DNA of 64,000 bases, taken from Clostridium_B lapidicellarium. Lineage in GTDB: Bacteria; Bacillota; Clostridia; Clostridiales; Clostridiaceae. The notes under the pieces are model-generated. The model was not told where the DNA came from. It searched no databases and saw only the letters and a program-made list of their open reading frames with translations. Positions 9,777 to 18,053 of the stretch are shown here, piece by piece; positions within the stretch are counted from its first letter, which is position 1, and each line of letters begins with the position of its first letter. A program made the position numbers and the translations under genes. Where the stretch lies: positions 186,001 through 250,000 of the forward strand of contig NZ_JBGFFE010000002.1 in assembly GCF_041224415.1 (NCBI RefSeq), read 5' to 3'.

Positions 9777-9971
9777 TTACTTCAAGCTCTGTTCATAAGC
9801 TTCAATCATTTTCTTAACCATGTTTCCACCTACTGAGCCTGCTTCTCTAGCTGTCAAATCTCCATTATATCCATTTTTTAGGTTTACTCCAACCTCTTTT
9901 GCCGATTCCATCTTAAATTGGTTTAAAGCTTCTTTAGCCTGTGGAATTACTGGTTTGTTACTATATGCCAT
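9777..9971 (-). CDS. Small acid-soluble spore protein, alpha/beta type
   Basis: 64 residues. Alpha/beta SASPs coat spore DNA and protect it from UV and chemical damage, and are degraded by the GPR protease on germination. The diagnostic segments are visible: KMESAKEVG, whose Glu-Ile/Val-type site is cut by GPR, and LTAREAGSVGGNMVKKMI near the C-terminus. The ATG at 9971 has AGGAG eight bases upstream, so the GTG three codons earlier is unlikely to be used. It is a monocistronic gene with its own terminator. Forespore (SigG) control is expected from the family; I could not confirm a SigG promoter by eye. Confidence 0.95.
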   Translation of the reverse strand: MAYSNKPVIPQAKEALNQFKMESAKEVGVNLKNGYNGDLTAREAGSVGGNMVKKMIEAYEQSLK

Positions 9972-10106
9972 AATACACACTCCTTTTTGTAGTAAATTTT
10001 ACTGCTTACAATTACAGTTTGTACATTACTACGAAAATTATTCGAGGTAATTGACGGCTTTTCTTTAAAAAATATCCATTCTATCAACTAAATTAGCTCA
10101 TTATGA

Positions 10107-12233
10107 TCATTTTGGAATTAATGTAACTCTCTCATTCATAATCAGGGTCAAGATAGAATTTATTGTATTTATTGATTTTGCAGCAAATACATCAAGTCCT
10201 CCCAGAAAAGCAAAAATTCCAAGTGAAATATTGAATAGATTTGACATCTTAATATTTTGCTGCATGATTTCATATGCACTTTGGGACAGCATTATAAGAT
10301 CCTCCAGCCTATTTACATCATCGTCAAAAATTATATAATCCGAATTAAGTTTAATTTCATTGCTGGAATAATCCAGAAAGCTCACGCTTACATCTGCAGC
10401 CCTCATAGACAAGATGTCGTTTACCCCGTCTCCAACCATCATAACAGGCCCCTTTGACTTCTGCTCCAGTAAAATTTGAAGTTTTTCCCCGCTGTTGCAG
10501 CCGCCATAGACATCTTTTATTCCCAATTTATCAGCAACATACCTGCCTTTTTCCAAGCTATCACCTGTAACTATAGATATATTCCCTATACCGTTCGCTT
10601 TGAGCCTGCCGATTAAACTGCAGGCACCTTTTCTTATGTTTTCTTCCATTACAATCATACCCACTGCACGGCCATCAACACTTATAAATATGAAACTGTA
10701 CAAGTTTTCTCTATAGTTCAGGTGTCTTTCAAATATATTATCCAGGGCAACATTATTTTCCCTTAAAAAATCCCCATCTCCAATCAATACCTTATGTCCA
10801 TCGTAATTTATACCAATTCCCTTTGAAGGCACCAGGATCATGTTCTCCAGTTCTTTTTTCGCATCACTGAAGTTCGTCTTCCGCTCTGGTTTACAAGAAT
10901 CATCCGAAATTTTTTTACAGTTTATGCTTTCACAGGCAGCACATATTTTCAACAGATCTTCATTGCCATAATTATCATCAAAGGATTCAACATGGGCAAT
11001 ATTCATGTCCCTATAGGTAAGAGTTCCTGTCTTGTCAAAAATTATGCCGTCGAGGTTTACTATTTTTTCAAATGTATTGGGATTTTTAACATATATATTA
11101 TACTTGCTCAACAGATGTATATAATTTTTCACTGCCGTACTAAAAGCCAGCTCCGAAGATGCAGGGCACATAACCAATACTATGGATAGTGCATTCAACA
11201 CATCACCTGTAAATATATAATTCAATGTCGACAGTATCACTGCAGCAGGCAGCATTCTTTCTTCATGTTTCACAATTTTTTCTCTCAAGTGCATTTTATC
11301 AATGGAAATATCCTCCTTCTCAAGAGGTTCAGGCAATCTCAATACATGAATTCTCAATTCCCCGGACATTACAATAATTCCCTCATGTATCTCACTGCCC
11401 TTTTCCACTAATGAAGCCAAGGGCTGACCAGTATAATAAAGATTGTTCACTACAGCCTTCCCTTCAAGAACTCTTCCATATACAGGAACAACTTCACCTT
11501 CATGAACCAGTACGGTGTCCCCTACTTCCAGGGACTTGATTGAAGTCAGCATTTCATTATTATCGCCTGTAACAATCCATGCTGTATTAGGAGGTTTAAC
11601 TATGCTCTTTTTTAACAGGCACTGGCATTTTAAATCTGCAGACGCTTTTATATAATCGGTAAAATCAATCAGTAAAATCAAAAACAGGCCCTCTGTACTT
11701 TCCCTAGAAATAGTCAGTATAAGGCTGATTAATTTCAGAAATACATCCGGGTGGGGATATAAACGCCTTGTAAACCTGTTATAAGCGTTTCTAAGCAGAG
11801 AATAGCCGCCTATTACTGCTACGAGAGATGCGGCTTCCACCATGGCAAGGCTGCCGCTTAAAAAAAATTTTCCAAACACAAGCTGTTTAATCTTAAAAAA
11901 TAAATAGACAAAGATAGATCTCATAAAATTATTTTTGACAAATTCCCTTTTCCGTTTCGTACTATAATATGAATCATAATTTTTAAAAATTTCGCTGTCA
12001 TAATCTATTTCAGAAGTCAATACCTGCTCAATACTGCTTTTAATTAATTTTGGATTAGTTTTAGCCTCGTCATACAAGATCAAAATAGTTCCGAGGTTAT
12101 GGTTTACCCTGCTGTATTCCACTCCATACAGGCCTTCTGCATACATGTCTATATATTTTGCCAGTTTTCTGTCAAAATATGTTCTATTACATTTAAATCT
12201 CACCCTTCCAGGTAAAACACTTAACTCCCTCAA
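10107..12233 (-). CDS. P-type ATPase, P1B-like, with HMA-like N-terminus and TGQ in place of TGE
   Basis: 708 residues from a TTG at 12233 with AGGAGG 12 bases upstream; an earlier TTG at 12254 overlaps that site. Domains: an HMA-like domain (VLPGRVRFKC, about residues 7-55) with no CxxC metal site, membrane helices about 105-195, an actuator domain, a membrane CPA motif (VMCPASSEL, C356), the phosphorylation site DKTGTLT (D400) and hinge MVGDGVND (601-606). Two catalytic features are abnormal. The actuator TGE reads YTGQP (Q270, codon CAG), losing the Glu that normally activates water for dephosphorylation, and the nucleotide-domain SxHP motif of P1B pumps is absent (ACESINCKKIS). It can plausibly be phosphorylated, but dephosphorylation should be slow. 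It is last in an operon with a pseudo-ATPase. The ion is unknown. Confidence 0.85.
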   Translation of the reverse strand: MRELSVLPGRVRFKCNRTYFDRKLAKYIDMYAEGLYGVEYSRVNHNLGTILILYDEAKTNPKLIKSSIEQVLTSEIDYDSEIFKNYDSYYSTKRKREFVKNNFMRSIFVYLFFKIKQLVFGKFFLSGSLAMVEAASLVAVIGGYSLLRNAYNRFTRRLYPHPDVFLKLISLILTISRESTEGLFLILLIDFTDYIKASADLKCQCLLKKSIVKPPNTAWIVTGDNNEMLTSIKSLEVGDTVLVHEGEVVPVYGRVLEGKAVVNNLYYTGQPLASLVEKGSEIHEGIIVMSGELRIHVLRLPEPLEKEDISIDKMHLREKIVKHEERMLPAAVILSTLNYIFTGDVLNALSIVLVMCPASSELAFSTAVKNYIHLLSKYNIYVKNPNTFEKIVNLDGIIFDKTGTLTYRDMNIAHVESFDDNYGNEDLLKICAACESINCKKISDDSCKPERKTNFSDAKKELENMILVPSKGIGINYDGHKVLIGDGDFLRENNVALDNIFERHLNYRENLYSFIFISVDGRAVGMIVMEENIRKGACSLIGRLKANGIGNISIVTGDSLEKGRYVADKLGIKDVYGGCNSGEKLQILLEQKSKGPVMMVGDGVNDILSMRAADVSVSFLDYSSNEIKLNSDYIIFDDDVNRLEDLIMLSQSAYEIMQQNIKMSNLFNISLGIFAFLGGLDVFAAKSINTINSILTLIMNERVTLIPK

Positions 12234-12250
12234 TTCAAAATTCAGCCTCC

Positions 12251-13492
12251 TCAACGGAATAAATAAGAATTATACCTAAACTTTAAAGTCAGAGTCAAAA
12301 ACAAGGTATTTAAGATATAGTAAATTCCAGAATACAGAGGTGTCAGACAATTCAATGTTACAAGCAACATCCCAAATATGTTCAATGCAACTGCCGTATT
12401 TTCAGTTTGAATACTTACTTCTCTGTGAAAATATGCTAATTTTATCATCGAAGGTATCTTATCCACATCAGAGTACTGCAAATTAAAACCTGCTTTTACA
12501 GTATCCATTTCACCATTTCTATATAAATATATAACGGAATCGACATGCGGATACTTCAGATTGCCTTCAAACAATTTGTCTGCAGCTATTAAAATCGTAC
12601 TGCCGCTTTCAGATTTACCAGCTATCATGCGGACTTCATCTTCGTATGAATTATTTTTATCGAGAATCCCCAGCTCCAGAAGATATGCAATATAATTTAC
12701 AATACTATTTCTACTGTCCCCAATTATGAATATATTGTTGATACCCAGCATGCGCATCTTGTTTACGGCCAATTCCATATCTTTACTAACTAGATTACGT
12801 AATTTCCCCAGCATCACTAATTTCTGTACAGCGTATTTATCCAAGTTCAGATCATACGTATTATAATTTTTAAGTTCACTTTTAAAAACTTCTTCTTCTA
12901 TAAGCAGTGCATTTATACTGCAAAGTTGATTCAAAGAAGTATTATCTTTAACATATATTTCATACCTGCTTAATTTGGCAGATATATAATAGCAGGACAA
13001 TCCGGCCAGGGCAAATAAAATCCCCGGATACCCCAGTATGAATATCGAGATGACATTGGCAGCATCACCTGTAAACAGAAATACAGCAGCGGATATAACT
13101 ATTGAAGCCTTCAGTATTTTAAAAGAAATGCCATATTCACCTTTATATAATCTCTTTGAATATCTTTTTCTGAACAGAGATAATGGATTAACCGCATCAA
13201 TAAAAATTTTCAATAAAGATGGATTATATTCATTTTTGAAAGCGGTTGATTCGATCAATCGCTTCTTATTAAAACCTCTTCTTACTATAATTGCTATTTT
13301 GTTCTCATCAATTTTTGCATCATCATAGTATATGAGAACGTTTCCAGTATTTTTATTCACATTAAAAGATGATATACTGCCGTATCCAGCCAATTCACTC
13401 CATATTCCAAATGCCTTTTCATCATTTCTCAACAGCCCTTTTACATTAATCCTGACTCTTCCGGGAAGCGACGAAACAATCCTATCCTTCAT
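12251..13492 (-). CDS. Degenerate P-type ATPase-like membrane protein (pseudoenzyme)
   Basis: 413 residues, not matching any standard annotation by eye, but collinear with the following ATPase. It has an HMA-like N-terminus (SSLPGRVRINVKG, then KNTGNVLIYYDD). A hydrophobic pair follows around 128-170, in which ILGYPGILFALAG occupies the place of VMCPASSELAFS. Then RYEIYVKDNTSLNQL matches KYNIYVKNPNTFEKI, and next the DKTGT segment is replaced by ALLIEEEVF. INNIFIIGDSRNSI matches the TGD region. The C-terminal helices (365-405) match too. The actuator domain, the phosphorylated Asp, nucleotide motifs and GDGVND are all gone. The gene overlaps the stop of its upstream neighbour by 11 bases and meets the ATPase start downstream, so the products are probably made together and may form a complex. 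Function is inferred only. Confidence 0.75.
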   Translation of the reverse strand: MKDRIVSSLPGRVRINVKGLLRNDEKAFGIWSELAGYGSISSFNVNKNTGNVLIYYDDAKIDENKIAIIVRRGFNKKRLIESTAFKNEYNPSLLKIFIDAVNPLSLFRKRYSKRLYKGEYGISFKILKASIVISAAVFLFTGDAANVISIFILGYPGILFALAGLSCYYISAKLSRYEIYVKDNTSLNQLCSINALLIEEEVFKSELKNYNTYDLNLDKYAVQKLVMLGKLRNLVSKDMELAVNKMRMLGINNIFIIGDSRNSIVNYIAYLLELGILDKNNSYEDEVRMIAGKSESGSTILIAADKLFEGNLKYPHVDSVIYLYRNGEMDTVKAGFNLQYSDVDKIPSMIKLAYFHREVSIQTENTAVALNIFGMLLVTLNCLTPLYSGIYYILNTLFLTLTLKFRYNSYLFR

Positions 13493-13913
13493 CCATTGAA
13501 GCCTTGTGCTTTCTTTTACGCTGGTATTGTGCCTCCGCCACTATATCCTCAAATCCCTCTTTTGCCCCGCAGGCCAGTTCGGTAGTCTTATCTGCAACTG
13601 CCAGTACCGATCCCACAACACCAATTGTCATCTTTCTCAAAGGAGCACACAGAGTTTTCCTTACTGAGAAATTTCCCATATTTTCACTAAAATTTCTATC
13701 GTTTTTGTCAATATCGTCAAGCTTAGACAATATATTTTCTACATTTTTATTCACCTGCTGAAATTTATCATTCATACTTTTAATGTTGTTTTTTAAATCG
13801 GATCTGTCATCCTGCAATTTTTTCATCTGTGTGTTTACCTGACTGTATTTTTGTTCAAGAGCATCTAATTTTTTTTGTAATTCCTCAAGACGAATTCCAT
13901 TACCATTATCCAT
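13482..13913 (-). CDS. Small coiled-coil protein with glycine/alanine-rich C-terminus (DUF5132-like)
   Basis: 143 residues, unknown function. Residues about 6-75 are a strong coiled coil (heptads around LEELQKKLDALEQKYSQVN). The C-terminal third (APLRKMTIGVVGSVLAVADK, then KEGFEDIVAEAQ) resembles, from memory, the small DUF5132 proteins found next to HMA-like P-type ATPase genes in other bacteria; I cannot verify this by search. The tail is basic (QRKRKHK). The start ATG has GGGAGG 11 bases upstream. The stop overlaps the pseudo-ATPase start, which has no good site of its own, pointing to translational coupling. It may be a scaffold or regulator of the ATPase pair. Confidence 0.7.
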   Translation of the reverse strand: MDNGNGIRLEELQKKLDALEQKYSQVNTQMKKLQDDRSDLKNNIKSMNDKFQQVNKNVENILSKLDDIDKNDRNFSENMGNFSVRKTLCAPLRKMTIGVVGSVLAVADKTTELACGAKEGFEDIVAEAQYQRKRKHKASMDEG

Positions 13914-13956
13914 TTCACAATCAACCTCCCTTTAAAATTATAATCAAGCTTATTAT

Positions 13957-14598
13957 TCACAGTTTTTCTTTAATAATACATAATTTATAATAATTTTTTG
14001 TGATGCAAACTCTAATCAACTGATATCTTATATTCAATTTTATATTCATTAGCAGTCCCTTTATTTGCCTATGCATCAATTTCTGATGCTCTTTTCTTTG
14101 ATTTGCCAGGTTATTTCGGTCCAATATCTTTTCACCCGAAATATTCCATTTAAGCAGTTTTCCAACTGCACTGCTCCCGCATGTTTCACTTAAAATATAA
14201 GACGTACTGAAATCTATGACATACTCACAAATAGAGGTTATTACCTGGGTAACACCAGCATTGTTTACTGTTTCTTCTATAATTTCACTATAACAATTTT
14301 CCACTAATTTTGCAGATGCGGAGTTTAAACACGGATATTTCCCATCTCCGCCAATCTTAATGCTAATCTTATACAGTATGCTCTCTACACATTCCTTGAT
14401 TTTGCAATCCGATAATATCTTGTCCATGAAATTCTCTTTTCCATGCAATATCAAATTGTCAGACAGCATAATAGAATGGACAACTTTCTGCTCCATATAC
14501 GGGGAAAAAAACATGTCCAATTCTTTTTCAACTAGCAAAATGCAGCACATTTCAAGTTCGTTTACATGCTCTGAAGAATAAAAATGTAAATCTGGCAT
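13957..14598 (-). CDS. Protein of unknown function
   Basis: 213 residues that I do not recognise. There is no clear membrane helix or signal peptide. It contains nine cysteines, but not in a CxxC arrangement, and a basic C-terminus (MNIKLNIRYQLIRVCITKNY). It starts at an ATG with GGGAGG nine bases upstream, 87 bases after the chemoreceptor gene and 43 bases before the coiled-coil gene, and uses the same type of ribosome site as the latter, so it is likely the first gene of the ATPase operon or part of a longer run. Codon use looks like its neighbours. Confidence 0.7.
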   Translation of the reverse strand: MPDLHFYSSEHVNELEMCCILLVEKELDMFFSPYMEQKVVHSIMLSDNLILHGKENFMDKILSDCKIKECVESILYKISIKIGGDGKYPCLNSASAKLVENCYSEIIEETVNNAGVTQVITSICEYVIDFSTSYILSETCGSSAVGKLLKWNISGEKILDRNNLANQRKEHQKLMHRQIKGLLMNIKLNIRYQLIRVCITKNYYKLCIIKEKL

Positions 14599-14685
14599 AA
14601 TAACCTCCCTGTTATTTTTAATAACATATTTTCAATACAAATAGCCCATTGATCTTGACAGCCTTAGAAAGCTTGTACATAAAAT

Positions 14686-16701
14686 CTAATTTTCAGTTTT
14701 GAAAATCTGAATGAATTTTTGCAGTTCACCTGTCATATCATTGATATTATGAATCTTGCCGCATATATCTCCCATAGTCGTCAGCTGTTCTTCCATAGTG
14801 GCATTAACCTCCTCAGTAGTTGCCGAGCCCTCCTCAATTATACTGGATGTACTTTCCACACAGTCCTCAACTTCGTCTTCATTGTCTTTCATCTTGTTCA
14901 TTTCTCCATTCAATACTTGGATGTCCTTCGCCAATTCATCAGAATTGTCTATTATGGATTCAAATATCTTTACGGTTGTTTCCAATTTATCATTAGAATT
15001 TTTAGCAATCTGTGTTGTATGAATAAATTCTTCTCCAATTTTATTTACAGAAGTACTTATTTCAGTTACTATCTTCTGTATTCCTTTAGCAGAATTTGAA
15101 GATTGTTCCGCAAGTTTGCCCACTTCATCAGCTACCACGGCAAAACCTTTACCCACCTCTCCGGCCCTTGATGCTTCTATGGCTGCATTCAATGCCAGCA
15201 GATTGGTCTGTTCGGCGATGGACTCTATCGAGGTTGTAATAGTCTCTATGGACTGAGATTTATCTGCTAATTTTTTCATATGCACCGCAGCATTTTGTAT
15301 TGACTCGTAATTTTTACTGAATTCTTCCTTCAATTGATTTACAGATGTTATCCCAAGCCGGTTCTCATCCTCCGTGTGTTTGGCATATTCAGTGATCTTA
15401 TCAGTACCTTTATCAATATTGTCCAAACTCTTTTTAAGTGTGGAGAATCTATCCGTTATTTTGGACATATAGCCAGTTTGTTCAACTGTACCTTTGGCAA
15501 TCTCATCCACAGCTCTGCCCACATTCCTGCCTGCCAAAATCAGTTCATCCATCTGGCTGCTTGTACCTTCATTATAGCTTTGAACATTTTTAATCATTCT
15601 CTTTACCTTGTCAATAAGCGTGAGCTGTTTGGATATTACATCATTGAAATTTTTTGATATCTCTCCCAATTTATCCTGTCGCTTCAAAAATTTCTCTTTA
15701 ACCCCGACAGTGAGATCACCTGTAGAGACAGAATCCATAGCTTTATTGAGATTATACAGCGGCCTGGTGACAAATTCTGAAATCAACAGGGCAGCTAATA
15801 TACTGATGATAAACATAAATATAACTATTATCAGAAAAATATTATTCTGTGTCCTTACATCTGAAAAAGCAGCATCATATGGAACTGTCGTCACTATCCC
15901 CCAGTTGAGATCCGCCATGGGCGAATAAATTGCCAGCAGTTTTCTGTCATCGAAATCATAAATACCCTGACCACTCTTACCTGCAGCAGCATTTTTCACC
16001 GGTAAAAAATTTTTATACATGGATGTTTTATTGAAATTTTCCCAATCTTTGTGGGCAACTACCAATCCATTATTATCCACTATAAAAGTATTGTCATCTT
16101 TATTCTTCTGTACGTCGCCTATAATTTTATTCAATGCATTTACATCAATAGTTGCAGTAATACAACCTACAAAATTTATTCCCACTTTTATAGGAACACT
16201 GTAGTAAAATTCCAGAGGCTTGCCATTGATCTTGGATATTTTTACATTTGAATACCGAACTTTACCGGAAACTGCACTGTGAAAATATTCCTCTCCCGAA
16301 ATGTTTTTGTAAACCCCCGACGTATTATAGATAATCTGCCCTTTTGCATCAGCAATGGATATACCATCAATGGCTTTATTGGATCTTGCCCCTTGAATCA
16401 GAATACTCTGGAAAGTATCATGGTTCATTGATTTAATATTGGGGTTGTCGGCCATTGACTGCATTTGACTCTTGATGCTGTCAAGATTGAACTTTATATC
16501 GTCATTTATTCTACTTATTAATTGTTCATTTGACAGATATATATTTTTCTTGATTAGATTTGAAGAATTGATGCTTATGTATATTCCGCTGCTTACAAGA
16601 GGCACGATAACAAGAAGTGTGAGAATAAAAACCAACATTGCCTTAAAATCTTTTTTTATGTTGAATGAGCTGAAGCTCAACAGCTGTTTTATATTTTTCA
16701 T
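14686..16701 (-). CDS. Methyl-accepting chemotaxis protein with dCache sensor
   Basis: 671 residues from the ATG at 16701 (AGGAG eight bases upstream); in-frame codons further up lack a site. A first membrane helix lies at about residues 20-45. An extracytoplasmic sensor of the double-Cache type follows (about 46-280, with YYSVPIKVGINFVGCITATI and LLAIYSPMADLNWGIVTTVP), then a second helix (FLIIVIFMFIISILAALLI), a HAMP segment and a long cytoplasmic signalling coil. The hairpin tip is intact (IAEQTNLLALNAAIEASRAG, then GKGFAVVADEVGKLAEQSS), so it should couple to CheA/CheW. It directly follows the BMP-type lipoprotein gene (58 bases), which suggests that the lipoprotein presents its ligand. 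Confidence 0.95.
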   Translation of the reverse strand: MKNIKQLLSFSSFNIKKDFKAMLVFILTLLVIVPLVSSGIYISINSSNLIKKNIYLSNEQLISRINDDIKFNLDSIKSQMQSMADNPNIKSMNHDTFQSILIQGARSNKAIDGISIADAKGQIIYNTSGVYKNISGEEYFHSAVSGKVRYSNVKISKINGKPLEFYYSVPIKVGINFVGCITATIDVNALNKIIGDVQKNKDDNTFIVDNNGLVVAHKDWENFNKTSMYKNFLPVKNAAAGKSGQGIYDFDDRKLLAIYSPMADLNWGIVTTVPYDAAFSDVRTQNNIFLIIVIFMFIISILAALLISEFVTRPLYNLNKAMDSVSTGDLTVGVKEKFLKRQDKLGEISKNFNDVISKQLTLIDKVKRMIKNVQSYNEGTSSQMDELILAGRNVGRAVDEIAKGTVEQTGYMSKITDRFSTLKKSLDNIDKGTDKITEYAKHTEDENRLGITSVNQLKEEFSKNYESIQNAAVHMKKLADKSQSIETITTSIESIAEQTNLLALNAAIEASRAGEVGKGFAVVADEVGKLAEQSSNSAKGIQKIVTEISTSVNKIGEEFIHTTQIAKNSNDKLETTVKIFESIIDNSDELAKDIQVLNGEMNKMKDNEDEVEDCVESTSSIIEEGSATTEEVNATMEEQLTTMGDICGKIHNINDMTGELQKFIQIFKTEN

Positions 16702-16759
16702 AATTATATCTCCTGTCATATTTAATTTTTCCAATTTTCATGATTTCAATCTAATCACC

Positions 16760-17803
16760 TTAATTAAATTTATTGTATTCTTCCTCTGTTTCAGGTATTT
16801 TTAATCCTCCGGAAGTTATTTTTACTTTGAGCCCATTGACTTCATTCAAAATATTTTTAGGAACGAGCCTGTTGGTAGTAGGTGCTATATCAACCCCACC
16901 TTCAGCCAAACCATATTGTATTGTAGCTCCTCCATTCCACTTGCCTTTTTTTAAATCCCTTGCCACATCATACACTACATTGTCAACTCTTTTCATAGCA
17001 GAAGTCAGGACATTTTTGGGTGCCAAAAAGCTCTGATCCGAATCCACTCCTATACAATATTTGCCCATTTCTTTGGCACATTCTATCAATCCATTACCCG
17101 TGGCCCCTGCAGCATGGAATATTATATCTGCTCCACCACCGTACATCCTGGCAGCAATTTCTTTGCCTTTGGCCGCATTATCAAATGAACCCGCATACTC
17201 GCTCACGACCCTGCAGTCGGGGTTTGCATATCTGACTCCTGCCATATATCCATATTGAAATTTATGCATCAATTCACTTTCAACACCTCCTATAAATCCC
17301 ACGGTATTCGTCTTTGTCATCTTTCCCGCTATATAACCTACAAGAAATGAACTTTCATTTTCTCTAAATGTCACTCCTACTACATTAGATGGAGTGGCAT
17401 TGCCATAGCTATTGTCTATTATCGCATATTTTTGTCCCGGATGTTTTTTAGCTTCAGATTCAACAGCATCCGCCATTATGAACCCAACACCCCAGATAAG
17501 ATCTCTCTTACTTCCCGTACTTGAAACAGACTCCAGATTTTTAACATAATCATTTTCATTTTTCGTCTCCAGGTAACTCGGTTTCACCCCCAGATCCTTC
17601 TGGGCTTTTTTAAGACCTTCCCATGCAGATTGATTAAATGATTTGTCGTTAATACCTCCCACATCCGTTACAACACCTATACTAAGAGGAGTCTGACTGA
17701 TTTTATTTTCAGAATCCAAATATCCACGGGTGTTATTACAACCTGTAAAAGCAATAGAAATACACAAAATCAGTAAAAATGCACTGCAGATGGTTCGTTT
17801 CAT
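16760..17803 (-). CDS. BMP-family (PnrA/Med-like) substrate-binding lipoprotein
   Basis: 347 residues from the ATG at 17803, nine bases behind AGGAG; an ATG three codons earlier touches that site. A lipoprotein signal peptide ends at the lipobox AFTGC. The mature protein has the two-lobed Bmp fold, with IGVVTDVGGINDKSFNQSAW at the start and GFIGGVESELMHKFQYGYMA in the middle. Family members bind nucleosides or related compounds for an ABC importer. No ABC ATPase or permease is nearby, and the next gene is a Cache chemoreceptor, so a sensory role is plausible. Ligand unknown. Confidence 0.93.
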   Translation of the reverse strand: MKRTICSAFLLILCISIAFTGCNNTRGYLDSENKISQTPLSIGVVTDVGGINDKSFNQSAWEGLKKAQKDLGVKPSYLETKNENDYVKNLESVSSTGSKRDLIWGVGFIMADAVESEAKKHPGQKYAIIDNSYGNATPSNVVGVTFRENESSFLVGYIAGKMTKTNTVGFIGGVESELMHKFQYGYMAGVRYANPDCRVVSEYAGSFDNAAKGKEIAARMYGGGADIIFHAAGATGNGLIECAKEMGKYCIGVDSDQSFLAPKNVLTSAMKRVDNVVYDVARDLKKGKWNGGATIQYGLAEGGVDIAPTTNRLVPKNILNEVNGLKVKITSGGLKIPETEEEYNKFN

Positions 17804-18053
17804 ATTATTCATCTCCTGTAAAATTTTATAAATCGATATTATATGAAACCTCTCAAATTACAAAAATAATATCACAGGAATATTAATAATACATTACACC
17901 TTTGTTAAATCCAGATATAAAGCCGGCTTACCGGCAATATTCAAAATGAAGATCAGAGAATAATTTATAATCCTGCTGGGAAATATAATTTAAGTAACTT
18001 AAAGCAAATAGGTGAGATCAATAGCTTGTAACGGGGAAAGGTGATGTAACAGA

